A DNA stretch of 64,000 nucleotides. Source: Callaeas wilsoni. Lineage: Eukaryota > Chordata > Aves > Passeriformes > Callaeidae. Location: the NCBI GenBank assembly GCA_013398955.1, contig VWPU01017854.1, forward strand, positions 124,001 through 188,000. Direction: 5' to 3'. Under the pieces are notes generated by a model. That model did no database searches, had not been told where the DNA came from, and saw nothing but the letters and a program-made list of their open reading frames with translations. Positions 49,834-61,520 of the stretch are shown here, piece by piece. Both the position numbers and the translations under genes were made by a program. Each line of letters begins with the position of its first letter. Positions within the stretch are counted from its first letter, which is position 1.

Positions 49834-51750
49834 CTATGAATTATAGTAAAGACTGGAAATTCCTGTTTTCATGGGCTGAGCTGCTTCTAACAACCGCAGC
49901 CCAGTGTGGCAATCAAAAACGGCTCTCTCTAAAGCTTCTTTGTAGGTTATCTTCTTCTTAGTTTTGGGGCATGTTAAAACTTTAATGTGCAACTTTTCCT
50001 CCTTCATCTTTGTAGCTGTGATAGCGTCAATAATACCATTCTTAATTGCATCTTCCATTGTTAATCTGGAATGAGATTTTGGATCTATCAAGCCACCGGT
50101 CAAGTACTGATACTCCAGGCAGCGCATGCCCATTTCTTTGTCTATGGCACTTAAATGCACAGCTTCAACAGCTGACATAACAGTGTTCCTTACAGGATGA
50201 ATGATCCCAGTGAAGATCAACTCACACTGCTGGATTTGCTTGGCACAACCATCATCAATTAACTCCCTTTGCAAAGCTTCCGAAACACTGTACTTTTTCC
50301 CTGTAAATGGATCAATTACACCTCCTGTACTAACCTGAGCTTCAAGGCATCGGAGGGCAGTAACTCTATCTACCAAATTTTTGCGTGAGGCTTTCAAGAC
50401 TGGAATTCTTTCATTGGTTTCAGAAAGCCAGAACCCTGCAATAGGACTGTTTAAATCTTTATTTGGCTGTGAACTGCTAACTAAAATATCACCAAACTCA
50501 TTAAGTGTGATTAAGCCCTCCTTATATTTGTTGACTAATGCTCTGTCAATTCTACCCTGATTTAAGGTCTCCTCAATATTAAACTGTACACCTGTTTTAA
50601 GATCTGTAAGCAAAAGGAAAGAATTGCCATCAGAATCAAAACATGTAGACTCCTTCCAATCAAATTCCTGTTTCGAAAGCTCAAGGTATGTAGCTTTATC
50701 AATGTAATTTTTTTGATAAGCCTCATATGAAGTCATTTCAGTTCCTGTGTCAACATTTACTACAGAAGTTTTATGACTTTTTTCTGCTGATGGGCTGCTT
50801 ATTTTCCTTTCACCAACTGGAAGCAGAAAGCATTTACTGCTTACGCTGAACAAACACATTTTCAGCAAATCACAGTAGTACATAGCTTTCCTGTTATTTG
50901 GATTCTGGAAACATTTTGCATTACTTGAAGGTTCATGCAAAAATTTTAGAATTGTGTTATTAAGCAAGCCAAGCTGCACAGCAGCTTCTGGAGGTACACG
51001 AACACTTCTTACAGGATCAATAACCCCCCCACTGGCAATTTGAGCCTCAAGGATATTTTTACCTTTTTGTCTTTCTAAAAGTTGAGCTTCCACAGCCTGA
51101 AACACAGACAGCACTTTCCCAGAACAGCAATAACCCAAAACAGCTTTCTCTGCCTCAAGCAGTCTACTCTTGAATTCACTATCTGCAAGACCTCTAACAA
51201 CTGAATCATCAACAGAGAATGTCTGACCTGTTGTGGGATCAATAATGAAACCAGTAGCTGCTTGGGCCTCTAAAAATGCTAATGCCAGTGCTTTTCCTAT
51301 GATTTTTCTCTTTGCTGCTAAAGCAAAAGACAATATCTCTTTGCTGGATTCAAGGTACAGCCCAGCTATAGCTGTAGGTTTAGTTAAAAATTTTTCAAGA
51401 CTTTTCCGAACCTCATCAATAGTTTTCTGCCCTGAAATGAGCTGCTCAACAGTGAGCCTGTCTAAAAGTTTAACTTCAATCAACTGCCTGGCAGTTACAT
51501 CATGTCGGAGACCTTGAAATTTAATAGTATCATATTCCTCTGTAAAATATTCCAGCTGAGTAGCATCATCAACAGCTCTCAAAACCTCTTCTCCTAAGAA
51601 AGTGCTCATCTTTGCAAAGTCTTCTTTCCTAAACCCTTCGGAAGTTTTGTATCCCTGAAACATTCTCTCTTCATTACCAAAAGTCTTGTCATTTTCTTGG
51701 TTTAATGTTGTGACTTCAACATGCATGTCATAGTGCTTGTTCTTCACTAT
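49834..51750 (-). CDS. DST: BPAG1e last exon with plakin repeats B and C
   Basis: This terminal epithelial exon encodes 638 residues. It begins IVKNKHYDMHVEVTTLNQEN, which matches human IAKNKQYDMHTEVTTLKQEK at the same junction. Plakin-repeat signatures recur: LAFLEAQAATGFIIDPTTGQ, ILEAQIASGGVIDPVRSVRV, LRCLEAQVSTGGVIDPFTGK and YQYLTGGLIDPKSHSRL. These form the globular C-terminal domains that bind keratin filaments. The protein ends TGISSLYYNS before TAG, against SSLYYSS in human, so it is full length. The upstream acceptor is ttcctatttacag. Confidence 0.96.
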   Translation of the reverse strand: MVKNKHYDMHVEVTTLNQENDKTFGNEERMFQGYKTSEGFRKEDFAKMSTFLGEEVLRAVDDATQLEYFTEEYDTIKFQGLRHDVTARQLIEVKLLDRLTVEQLISGQKTIDEVRKSLEKFLTKPTAIAGLYLESSKEILSFALAAKRKIIGKALALAFLEAQAATGFIIDPTTGQTFSVDDSVVRGLADSEFKSRLLEAEKAVLGYCCSGKVLSVFQAVEAQLLERQKGKNILEAQIASGGVIDPVRSVRVPPEAAVQLGLLNNTILKFLHEPSSNAKCFQNPNNRKAMYYCDLLKMCLFSVSSKCFLLPVGERKISSPSAEKSHKTSVVNVDTGTEMTSYEAYQKNYIDKATYLELSKQEFDWKESTCFDSDGNSFLLLTDLKTGVQFNIEETLNQGRIDRALVNKYKEGLITLNEFGDILVSSSQPNKDLNSPIAGFWLSETNERIPVLKASRKNLVDRVTALRCLEAQVSTGGVIDPFTGKKYSVSEALQRELIDDGCAKQIQQCELIFTGIIHPVRNTVMSAVEAVHLSAIDKEMGMRCLEYQYLTGGLIDPKSHSRLTMEDAIKNGIIDAITATKMKEEKLHIKVLTCPKTKKKITYKEALERAVFDCHTGLRLLEAAQPMKTGISSLYYNS

Positions 51751-52306
51751 CTGTAAATAGGAAGTTTTTGACACAGTGAGAAATACAACTGTGGACTAAG
51801 CTGTACATAATTCACTCCTAAATCCACCACCAGAGAAACCGAAGGGAGAACTTAAATGCAAGTCAGAAAGGAGAACTGCTACTAGAATTGGTGAAGAGAA
51901 ATATATAAAGAGCTTGAGTTTTGAAGTGCATTTGCCATTTCAAGTATTTATTGTATAACAGGAATATGACTAGACTAAACATCAGTAACTGTTGTTTGTT
52001 ACTATATGAGCTTACTGCTGTTAATCAAAGCTTACTTTTACCAATAGTGATACAAAAGTGCATGTGAACTCCTATTTTCAACAAAAATTTTTAAAATCAT
52101 TTTTCTTAGACACTAACAAACCTAGTAGTAAGGTCTAATATAAAGCTTTTTGTGTTATGTAAGACAGAAGGGGTTCCCTTCACCAAGGTAGGAACATAAG
52201 GAATATTAAACAGAATAGTAATAAAGCCTAACTAAAACCAACCAACCAAATGGACTAGTAAAAGGTACCATTAGGAAGGCAAACCCTCACAAAATGTAGT
52301 GTGTAC

Positions 52307-55075
52307 CTCCAAGGGATGCAGTTTTACCACTCCTAATTCATGTTTTGCATCTTCTCCGTGTCTAATGGTTTGTCTGGAACTGTGTAGGTTCCTGTTTCTC
52401 AGTGTGTCCCTTTCAGATGTTCCAGAGATTTGGCTTGTTTTATCAAAAGTTATCTGGAATTGCGTGCTCATCTGCGAAACAAACTCTGTAAAAGACTGGG
52501 AACTTGAATCTTCCAGTGATTGGTTTATGCTTGACATCTGAAACTGCACCTCTCTTGGTATTGTATCATCAGCACTCACGTACAACGTATTTTCTTCTAT
52601 TTGATCAGATTTAAAACCTGATCTTTCCTGTTTCTGCCTTAACAAAGGTGAGCTTGGTTTTGTATGTGGAGGAAGCTGTTCAAATTCTTTAGCTGCAGTC
52701 TCACTCGGGTAATTGAAATCATTCCCTCTTCTCTCACAGCTCAATTTAAATCCAGAATCTTGGAGCTTATTATTTTGCAGAACTTCATTCTGAAATGAAA
52801 GGAATCTGTGTTCACTCTCCCTGACCTGCAGATCCATCTTCTGTTTCAAGCTCTCAACTATGCGCTTCTGTGCTTCCAATTCTTCCTCAAGTTTCCTGCA
52901 CTTCTGGTGATAGTCCATTTCAGCCTGCTTCCCTTGCTGTAGTTGTTCGTGACATTTTTTAAGCCTTTCTTGCAGATCTTCCATTTGCCTCTTGTACAAC
53001 ATGATGTTTTCCTCAGCCATATGCTTTTCTTGCTGAAGAGCAACACATTCCAGTTTTATACCAGAAATGTCCTTTTCTGTGATGCTATGGGATTCCAGTA
53101 ACTTTTCAACTTTTTTCCTAAACTCCTCTGCAGAGTGTTTAAACTTAATGGATTCTTCCTGAAACAGAACCATCTTCTTGCGTGCCATCTGTTCATCCAG
53201 AGTCTTCTGATGGAGTTCGTCCTGCAATTTTTTTAATTTGCTACTTAGCTCTTGTATATGAGCTTGTTGTAGTGCTATCTTCTGCTCACTCATTCTCTTT
53301 TCCATAGTTAGAGCATTCATCTGAGCATTTAAATTTTTAACCTCCCGGTCAATGCTAAGGGTGGAAGCGTTTTGTTTATCACATTTTTGTTTATAGTCAC
53401 TAGCTAAGTCTTTTGTTTTTGCAAGATCAACTTCTAGGCTTTTGATTTTACATATGAATTCTTGCTCAATTATTGTTTGTTTGTGCAATTGTTCATTTGT
53501 TGTACGCAATTGCTCTTTGAAACCATCTGCTAGGGCTTTCAACGCATCATTTTTCCTCTGAATATTTTGTTTTTCCAACGTCATCTTCTCTGATTCGGCT
53601 TGAATTTGCTTCATCAGTAGTTTTGTTTCAGTATTCCATTTATTAAGGTCTTCTATCTGTTGTTTCAATGTTTCTGACACCTGATTGCTTTTGGTTAATT
53701 CATTCTTGAGCATTTGAATTTCGTGCTGGTTTTCTTTCTCTACTTTTGTTTTTTGAAGCAACTGCTCTTTAATTTTCTTATATTGGTCTTGAAGATTATT
53801 TGCTTCTCCTTTGCATGACTGTGTTCTGTGTTCAGCTGCCAGCTTCTCTTTTTGAAGGGAACTGATTTGTGAATTTAAATGTTTGATAGTGATTTCAGTT
53901 TTTGTCTGTGATCTGGTTAATTCCTCTATTTCTCTTTTTAGCTGTGTCTTTTCTTGCTGAACAGATTTCAGCTCCTCCTGATAATTCATCTTAATTTTTT
54001 TAAGATCCATATTTTCCTGCATCACCTCTTCAGCTTTACCTGTGGTTCTCTGTAGCTGCCTGTCCAGTTCTTTCAACTGTTGCAAATATCCCTGCTCTAC
54101 TTGGTCTTTTTCCTCCAACTTAATTTTTAGGCATTTAAGTTCACTGTTGACTTTATCTAGTTTTTCTTTTAATAAACGAGACTTTTCTTCTGTTGATGAT
54201 TTTTGAAGCTCAATTTCATTCAGTTCATATTTCAGGTCTTTAATAGTTTTATCAGCTTTTTTGTTAGCAAGGGTCAACTCATCTATCTTTTGTTTAAGCT
54301 CTTCTACTTTTTTGGCTTCTAGTTTCTTCTGGAAACTCGTAATTTCAGAATCAATCCTACACTGGCTGCCTTGCCCAGCTGTGAAAATAGGCAGGCAAGT
54401 TTCTCTAGTTACAGAGTATGTGCCTTCAACAACCTTCCTTCTGGATTCAGTTCTCTCCCTTTCTTGCAACTTTATTTCTGATAGGTTCCCTTTAAAGTCA
54501 AGGTCTTGTTCCATTTGCTTGATGAGCTTCATAAGTTTCTCTTCTCCATCTGTTTTTTTCTTCAGTTCTTGCATCAAGGTTTTTTTTTGTTTCTCTAAAT
54601 CATGAAGATTAGTATCTTTTCTTCTTAGAAGCTCTTCAAGGTTTCTTCTGGTAAAGGTGCTTTCTTCTATTTGACTTCGAAAAGCACGGAGGTTTTCTTC
54701 CAGTATACTTCTTTGAGTCTCTGCCTGAAAAATGAACTGCCTTACACACTCCAGCTCCTGCTCTGCATCTGCTTTCTCTTTCTCAATGCTTTCTAGATCT
54801 ATACGACATTGCTTTGCCTCTTGCTCAGCCTTGGTCTTCTGAAGACAGACCTCCTCCATTTCCTTTTGCTGCTTCTTCCGTTCTTTTTCTGCAGCTTCTC
54901 TCACTTTAGGGAGCTCCTGTTCCACTTGGATTTTTTGTTTCTTCATATTCTCCAACATCTCCTCAAGTGTTTTTACCTTTCCAATGAGTTTTTTATTCTC
55001 ATCAGCTGTGCTATTTTGTTGTGCCATTAGATCTGAATACGCCTGACGTGCGGATGCTTCCTTACTCTTTAAAAT
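52307..55075 (-). CDS. DST: BPAG1e coiled-coil rod exon
   Basis: This exon of 2769 nt (923 codons, phase 0) starts ILKSKEASARQAYSDLMAQQ. It contains the VEQELPKVREAAEKE motif known from human BPAG1e (BP230). Roughly residues 1-760 are heptad-rich coiled coil that would dimerise the epithelial isoform. The last 160 or so residues are less helical and contain PREVQFQ and FQITFDKTS, as in human. The donor after HPLE (GGAG|GTACAC) joins to the last epithelial exon. Reading through that donor would add only a short tail and a stop at 52271. BPAG1e links keratin filaments to hemidesmosomes and is the bullous pemphigoid antigen of 230 kDa. Confidence 0.95.
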
Positions 55076-56169
55076 CTATAAAAGAATAAAATAAGTTGGA
55101 ATGCACTTTTTGTAATACAGCATACGGAACATATGAGGCTCTTAGAAAAGCAGAAGGGAAAATACTTACTCGTGTATATACGGTATGTCCAGAAAGCAGG
55201 ATGAGCAGTTCCCACCACCATCACCTTCTTGTGAAGGCTTCAGAAGTTACCATTAGCCAAATATGAAACCCTTGACAAAGACATCCACAAAGCGAAGAAG
55301 TCCTGAAGCCTCTCAATTCTGTCAGATGCCTCTTAGCAGAAAGCAACACTGAACAGCTCGTTTTGGCTTTCTCTCCAAACAAATAGGTAGAGAAAACAAT
55401 GACCCAAACACAGTGTGCAAGAATTCTCAAGAAGAAAGTGGCCTATTTCTCAACCAGTTCAGCAGGAAGTGGAAGAAGGATTTAAGCTTGCAAGCACAAA
55501 CAACACAAGAAAAGTTTGAAAATCCCCTCCACGAAAAGAAACAGTGTGTTAGAGCCAAGATGCAGCAGCTCCATAAAGAGAAGTGTCCAAACTCCAGTAC
55601 ATCTGTGCTCTGTAGTATGCTCCCCAGTCCACTGGCTCAGCTGGGGGACTAGTAAGAGCAAAGCTGTTCTGCAGTGTAGACACAGAAGTGTAAATACGGT
55701 AATTGGGAAAATCCTAATGAAAACCAGTTGGCTAGTAGGCTCCATATATTGGCAGATCCAGAGCAAGTCTTTTAAGCAGGAGGTGTAATCACCAGTAATA
55801 ATATGGTTGAAACTATACAAATCTTGTCTTCATTAGCGCTATTGTGGTGCTAAGTTACCAAAATGTGAGCTAACATGAAGTAAGAACACACCTACATTCA
55901 TTCCTATGATCATACAAACTGGGCACAAAGGGTAACAACAGCAACGTTTTCAAACAAACAAACCATTGGGTTACTTAAAATTTACCAGATTTACTTGATT
56001 TTTCATATGATATCTGAGACATTTCCTAAAAGGCTAATGCAAAGGCAGCTTCTTCAGTTCCTCTCCATATTTCCCTGTATTATAATTTTGAACAGCCTCC
56101 AATAGAAACAAAATATTTAAATTGATTTATCAGATCTCTTATATTCACATAAATACAAAATCTAATGTA
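55076..56169 (-). other. DST intron before the epithelial exon
   Basis: 1.1 kb. The segment at about 55160-55800 is GC-richer and contains short unrelated open frames on both strands. No known element was recognised. Confidence 0.6.
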
Positions 56170-58104
56170 CTATTCTTGAAAAAGAAGACCTAAAAATATA
56201 GATACAGTCACAAACTCTATCTTCTCAGATTTCATTTTTCTCATCAACATGCTGAGCATCAGCTGGGTGGAGAAAAGGATGGCAAATATTAATACAAGAT
56301 AAACATAAAAATTAATTTCTAAGAACTTAAAAAATTTTAAAAACTCAAAATCCACAGTAATTGATGCATACTTAGCATATTCATTGTTCAAATTATGTTC
56401 AATCAATCTTAAATCACTTGACCTTGACATATTTTGCAATTCAAACGTTGATTTGCATTGATTTAGAATCATTCTTAGATTAATTCTTTCATTTGCATTA
56501 CATAAAAACTCTGGTACCTTAATAATAGTTGTGCATCTTTTCTCTTCATTATCTTTGTCTCTCTTTTTTTGCTTTTTTTTTCTTTCAAACGAGGCTTTTA
56601 TGCCTACTTTTTCACCAAATGTTTTCTGGAGTTCAGTCGTTTTTCCAGGGACCTTTGTGCTATTACCCTCATCTTTACCATCCAGTTCAGCAACTGGCAA
56701 AAAATCTTTACATTTCTGAACCTGTTCTAGCCTGTCCTCTCCACTCTGTTTCTTCCCACTTCTATTTATGTTGTCCAAACTATAAATGTTACCGTGTGGT
56801 ATTTTCTTCATGCTTACTTTCTCATTGTGACTTAAAAGCATTTTTGTTAGTTCATGTTCTGATAATGGAAAATAATCCTCTCCTCCAGAAAAAATTCCTG
56901 AGAGACCTAAATTTGCATTTAAATCACCAGCATTTCTTAACAATTCTGTACCTAAACGTTGATCATTCTGCACTGGTGACACTTGAAAATCTAATGGGTA
57001 AGATTCAGAGACTTTTGCTGCACAGCAACTCTCTGAAATATTTCCTGAAGAAACAGCCAAAATTTCTTGCTCTGTATTCTTGGCTTCATTTGAATTTAAA
57101 TTTGGTTTTTCTGGGATTTCATTTTCTACTAGGAAGTAAGCTTTATCCAGAGACGCTTTCTGCAGTTTGTCAGTATCTCTTTCGACATGACAATAAATAC
57201 CTGGATTGCTCATAGATTGCAAATTTAACTTTGTTTTTTCACTTCCATTGTTCACTGCCAGCTCTCTGAAGGAGGATGCAACTTTCTCTAAAGATGTTGC
57301 ATCTGTTGCACCTTTTTCACCACACACTTGAAACTCTCTGTCTTCTTTTAAAATATTATGGCTTTTGCTTTCTGTAAAGCAATGCTCTTTATGCTGACAT
57401 TGAAAACGAGTTCTCTGTGAAAAATGTTGCTGTTTGCAAGGGCTGATACCCAGGGCCTGCTTTCCAGTTTCTGGAGTTACTTCAGCCTTCCTTGTTGTTA
57501 GCTCAAAAGCAGTTTCTGATTGCATCTCACGTTCTTCCTTTGTTGAAACATCACTCCTTGCCTTTCTTGAATTTTTTTTTCCTGTGGTTTTGTGTATCAT
57601 TTCCACTTCAGGCAACTTCTTCGATATTCTCTCTGTTTTCTGTCTCTCTCCATTAGCAATTTGCTCATTTAACATTTCACCAGGATCATTGTTCACACCC
57701 ACACAGATTTCAGTTGAAACAAAACAATCTTTTCTGCCATTTTTTCCTTCTTTACTTTGATTACCAAAACCCATTAAACCCTCCTGCTCTGTATGTAGCT
57801 TACTGTCTCTGTTGCCACTAATGCTACTTTCTTGACCACTGAAATTCAGAAGTTGCTTAAATGCGCTATCAGTTTTGATTTTGTCATATCTGTCTACATT
57901 TAATTTTCTTCTGTTCATTTCCAGTTTATTTTCTGTGTATTCAGGTCTACTGGAAGAGTTCTGTTTTTGCAAATATTCCACATCCATCATGCTTTCATTA
58001 GGTTTCTTTTCTTCTCCCAATTCAAGATCTTCATTACATGTCAAATGTTGAAAGACTTCAGCTGACTTCACAGGTTGCTGGAGTTGATTCTCTTCTGGTA
58101 AACT
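56170..58104 (-). CDS. DST: unrecognised large DST exon-like frame, possible membrane tail
   Basis: A 644-codon frame is open from the acceptor gctcag|AGT at 58104 to a TAG at 56170-56172. The acceptor is in phase 0, which matches the preceding DST donor. I do not recognise the protein. It is polar, rich in E, K, N and S, with a basic cluster RKKKQKKRDKD near codon 520. Two ends are possible. A GT donor (AAG|GTACCAG) at 56516-56517 would make a 529-codon, phase-symmetric cassette exon (58104-56518). Otherwise the frame continues through AT-rich sequence with a strongly hydrophobic stretch (INFYVYLVLIFAILF and following, roughly 24 residues), then basic residues and a stop, giving a tail-anchored end. 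The length of the open frame argues that at least the first part is coding. The hydrophobic tail could be intron read by chance. Confidence 0.6.
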   Translation of the reverse strand, partial: SLPEENQLQQPVKSAEVFQHLTCNEDLELGEEKKPNESMMDVEYLQKQNSSSRPEYTENKLEMNRRKLNVDRYDKIKTDSAFKQLLNFSGQESSISGNRDSKLHTEQEGLMGFGNQSKEGKNGRKDCFVSTEICVGVNNDPGEMLNEQIANGERQKTERISKKLPEVEMIHKTTGKKNSRKARSDVSTKEEREMQSETAFELTTRKAEVTPETGKQALGISPCKQQHFSQRTRFQCQHKEHCFTESKSHNILKEDREFQVCGEKGATDATSLEKVASSFRELAVNNGSEKTKLNLQSMSNPGIYCHVERDTDKLQKASLDKAYFLVENEIPEKPNLNSNEAKNTEQEILAVSSGNISESCCAAKVSESYPLDFQVSPVQNDQRLGTELLRNAGDLNANLGLSGIFSGGEDYFPLSEHELTKMLLSHNEKVSMKKIPHGNIYSLDNINRSGKKQSGEDRLEQVQKCKDFLPVAELDGKDEGNSTKVPGKTTELQKTFGEKVGIKASFERKKKQKKRDKDNEEKRCTTIIKVPEFLCNANERINLRMILNQCKSTFELQNMSRSSDLRLIEHNLNNEYAKYASITVDFEFLKFFKFLEINFYVYLVLIFAILFSTQLMLSMLMRKMKSEKIEFVTVSIFLGLLFQE

Positions 58105-59641
58105 CTGAGCATGACAGCACATGGATTAAACTGAGATATGATGGAAAGTATCTCATTTTTTCCTTATTCTCTGCTTTCTTAATGCCATTACTGAGAGTTA
58201 GGAAGAAAGACTGGCATAAAAGAAAATCTTGGAACAATCACAGACTTCGGAGGTCTGTGAAGAATTTTTCTTCCCAGAAGAAAAGAAACCTCATTCCTCT
58301 TTCAAAAAAGATTATTCTTTTTCTGATTTGCTACCCTGATTAAAAAGAAAGAAACCCATCATGTTATTTTGATACTGGAAACCTGCTCATGTTATCTTCA
58401 AAGAAGATACCAAAGATTTAGAAGGCTGCCGGTGGTTAGAGGAGGAAGAAAGATGGAGGGGGTACTTGATTTCAAAAAAAAGCAATCCTGGAGACTCAGA
58501 GCAGACTGAAACTCAAAACATTTTGAAGGATTAGACTTGTTCTTGAAGAACGTGAAGTCTATGGACATTTCTTGATCCTTGTTCTTTGACTGACTTTTTA
58601 TCCTTGATGCCATTAGCATTATTACTCATACTAAATCCTCAGTTATAATGGCTACTTATCAACAAACATTATGTATTTCCATCAGTTTGCTCCACCACTT
58701 GATGATGCCCAAAGATACATGCTGTTGTTATTGTTGGTTCAGAGATACTCAATAGGAGGACAAGCCAATAAAGACAAAATCAGCACCAGAATTATACAAC
58801 ATTCATCTAAGAACTGTTTATTTCTGTAAAAATAACATTAGAATTTATACCCATATGGTAGTGTTCTCCAATTTTATCCAATTTAGAGAGTTTATACTAA
58901 AACAATGTAGTCCTTAAAGAATGACTATATAATCTCTTTCTGAGAGATAGTTTTCAAAAGAAAGCGAAAAATTTACAAGTTTTTTTTTTTCTCAATTATT
59001 TGGATGGTTTGCTCTGCAGCAAGCATGTATTTTGAGCAATTTGTCTGCCTAATTTCAATAACTTAGTCTTGCTAGTAAGATCCAACTCTAAGCACAAATA
59101 AAATTCTGCTTGACTCCAAGGAATCAATACAGCAAAAAGGCAGGAGGGAAAAAATAACTGAACAAGCCAAACTAACTTCATAAATTAATTAAGAGGGCAT
59201 CTCATCTCCCTGTTGAAAGAACTTCCTTGTATGTTGTTAAGCGGACCAGAATGCATACTATGGAATATTAAAAGGCCTACATAGGGTATACACAGTGAGT
59301 TTGCCTTTATCTTAATGTCTGCTTTTATCCAAAAGATCAAGCCCTAGGGTATTAAAATTGAAAGTATCAGTATTTAAATTTAAACTACATCTCCATCAGA
59401 ATTTAACTAATCATATGATCTTTCTAAGTGGAAGAATTGGTAAAATGTATGGATGGTATAGGATTTTGCTTATCTGAATGATAAGTGTTAACACTGCTAC
59501 ATTCCTGTATAATGTGCACTACATAAGGAATTTTAGTTTTCCACATCTGCTGGTAACTTTGTGAATTATTCCAACAGCTATATTGCTCTTTGTTTGCCTA
59601 GATGTTCTTTTTGCTTGGTTGACTGCCAGAGAATGACCTAC
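58105..59641 (-). other. DST intron after the isoform branch exon
   Basis: 1.5 kb of AT-rich sequence. The acceptor at 58105-58106 that opens the unrecognised large frame lies at its lower end. Confidence 0.7.
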
Positions 59642-59740
59642 CTCTTCCTCTTCCAGTCTTTTCAAAGAATCACCTGCAAACTTAATGTATTGGGTCATCA
59701 AGGTCACTAAGGCAGTGTATCGAGTCCGTAAATCCATGAA
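59642..59740 (-). CDS. DST: DST exon at the isoform branch point
   Basis: This internal exon of 99 nt (33 codons, phase 0) encodes [20 protein letters not shown] and continues [13 protein letters not shown]. It is essentially identical to human. It is the last exon common to all forms. Its phase-0 donor, GAG|GTAGGT, can join to the unrecognised exon at 58104, to the epithelial exon at 55075, or to the exon at 48440 used by the a and b forms. Confidence 0.96.
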
Positions 59741-60480
59741 CTGTAGAGAAAAAAAAATGGATGAGATAGGTGTCATAGAGGTAAACATTCCCATTAAGCT
59801 TGAAAGAAGTGATAGACACTGCTCTGGAACCTATCCTGATTTTGATTTCAAAATCATGATTGTGGAATCCAAAGTTCTAATTTTGATTCCAAAGTTCAAT
59901 GCTGTCAAAGTGCACTTGAACAAATATATCCTAAGGATCAATGAGGAGATCCATAAGGAGAAGAAACAGAAGACAATGTTTTGACTTCACAGTCACTTGA
60001 TTCTTCCCCCTGTAAGAAAAGGTTTCAAGAGGGGCAAGTCATGCTTGTCACTATTCCTCTCCCTAACAGGTGTCAGGGAGACAGATTTATCTTTCTCAGC
60101 CAAATGAGGCTGATTTGCCCTATAATCTATCAAAGTATCCAGCTCTGGTAGGTTTTACGATGGTCAAGATTAATTTCTTGTTTACTGTGATCAAGATCCA
60201 GTCCAGAGGTAGTTCTAAACAGTTTTACTGAGGCACAATTCTCATACAGCATTTTATAATTTGGGTGGCTTTTTTTATCAGCTGCATTATATTGTCTTGT
60301 TACCAAAATGCAGCATAATGAACAAGTGAATACTTGTTATATCGTGTATCGGTAGAGAAAAAAAGAACAATCTTTCTTGGATTACCATATTTAATCATTA
60401 AAAAATCCAAAACCGAATTCTTGTGTTTACTCTGTTTTAAGCAAAGACTCTCATTTTCCTGTCATAAGAAACCTCTTTAC

Positions 60481-60588
60481 CTCTTGAATAATGAAGTCTG
60501 ATGAGCTTTGCATTCTTCGGCGCTTTACTGGAGATTTTTGTTGGGAGTCAACCATAGCTCTGTATGTCATGGTCTGCAACTCATAGTC
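60481..60588 (-). CDS. DST: DST exon with the KSPVKRRR basic motif
   Basis: This internal exon of 108 nt (36 codons, phase 0) encodes [20 protein letters not shown] followed by [16 protein letters not shown]. It is nearly identical to the human sequence, including the basic VKRRR cluster just before the exon that leads into isoform-specific parts. Acceptor is cttttacag, donor is GAG|GTAAAG. Confidence 0.95.
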
Positions 60589-60671
60589 CTGTAAAAGAGA
60601 AAATACACAAAATCATTACACATGATACTGACACTAGAAAAATAGGATTATAAGTGTAATGTTATTGTTAC

Positions 60672-60755
60672 CTTCACAGCAGCTGAATATTGTTCTGAAT
60701 ACTTCTGGCATTCATCTATTTTGCTTTGTTTCATTTCAATCTCAGAAACCAGCAT
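60672..60755 (-). CDS. DST: DST exon, plakin-side helical segment
   Basis: This internal exon of 84 nt (28 codons, phase 0 on both sides) encodes [20 protein letters not shown] and the following residues. It matches human [20 protein letters not shown] almost residue for residue. Acceptor is tttcacag|ATG and donor is AAG|GTAACA. The leading Met is internal and not a start. Confidence 0.94.
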
Positions 60756-61520
60756 CTGTGAAATATGTATGTACATTTTCATCTTAAAAAATTATTTTTA
60801 TTACTATTATAATTAGCATTTCTACTTTATCTAACATTATCTAATATATATAGATGTTTTACTAACATCTACTTTATCTAACATCTAATATGCTCCTATT
60901 CATGTGTGTACAAGTAATCATGCTCAAGTTTATGTCCTCAGCTTTATCACGTTTACAGTACAGAAACAGTGAAAAAACCTGCCAGGTGTAATAGTTGGTG
61001 AATGCACTTAAAATCAGGAATATATCATTTCATGCATATAATTTATTATTCTGTCTATTTAAACTGCATTTCCTTCTTGCAGGAGAAAGATGTTGAGTTT
61101 AGCTCTGCTTCCATGAAAATATTTCTACATCCATAAATTTTTAAAAAGCAGCACTGAATATAAAATTATGTGATAAGGCAAATCCAGAAATGTTAAGGTT
61201 AAAAGAATATATAAATATAAATTTATATTTATAATTTTTATTTGTTTAATTATAAATTTATAAATATAATTTTTTAATGTTCTTTCACACTTGAGGACCA
61301 AACAGTCTGGTCTATAAAATGACAACAGTCAGTGAGTGATACATTCATGGCTGCATTATAAACACAGAATCATAAAATCTGGTGATTACTTGGAGTGTTA
61401 CAGTAAGGGCTGATGGATACAAGCCCCTCGTATTAATAAACAAGATTGAGATCACTGATATTATAATTCTCTGGTCAGTGCTTACAGCAGTGCTTTCCCA
61501 CAGTGACATCCCTTTCATAC

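Noticed and set aside
55160..55200. tatgtccagaaag, loosely like a mariner-type terminal repeat
   Set aside because: No matching inverted end or transposase remnant was seen.
56529..57215. A 228-codon plus-strand frame opposite the unrecognised exon
   Set aside because: It is antisense to a much longer open frame and encodes C/L/S/F-rich sequence typical of shadow frames.
58104..58130. An alternative acceptor at 58131-58132 (ctcag|TTTAAT)
   Set aside because: Joined in phase 0 it would read a different frame from the long open one.
61365..61430. Sequence cacagaatcataaaatctgg resembling a reversed CR1 end
   Set aside because: Too short and degenerate to separate from chance.
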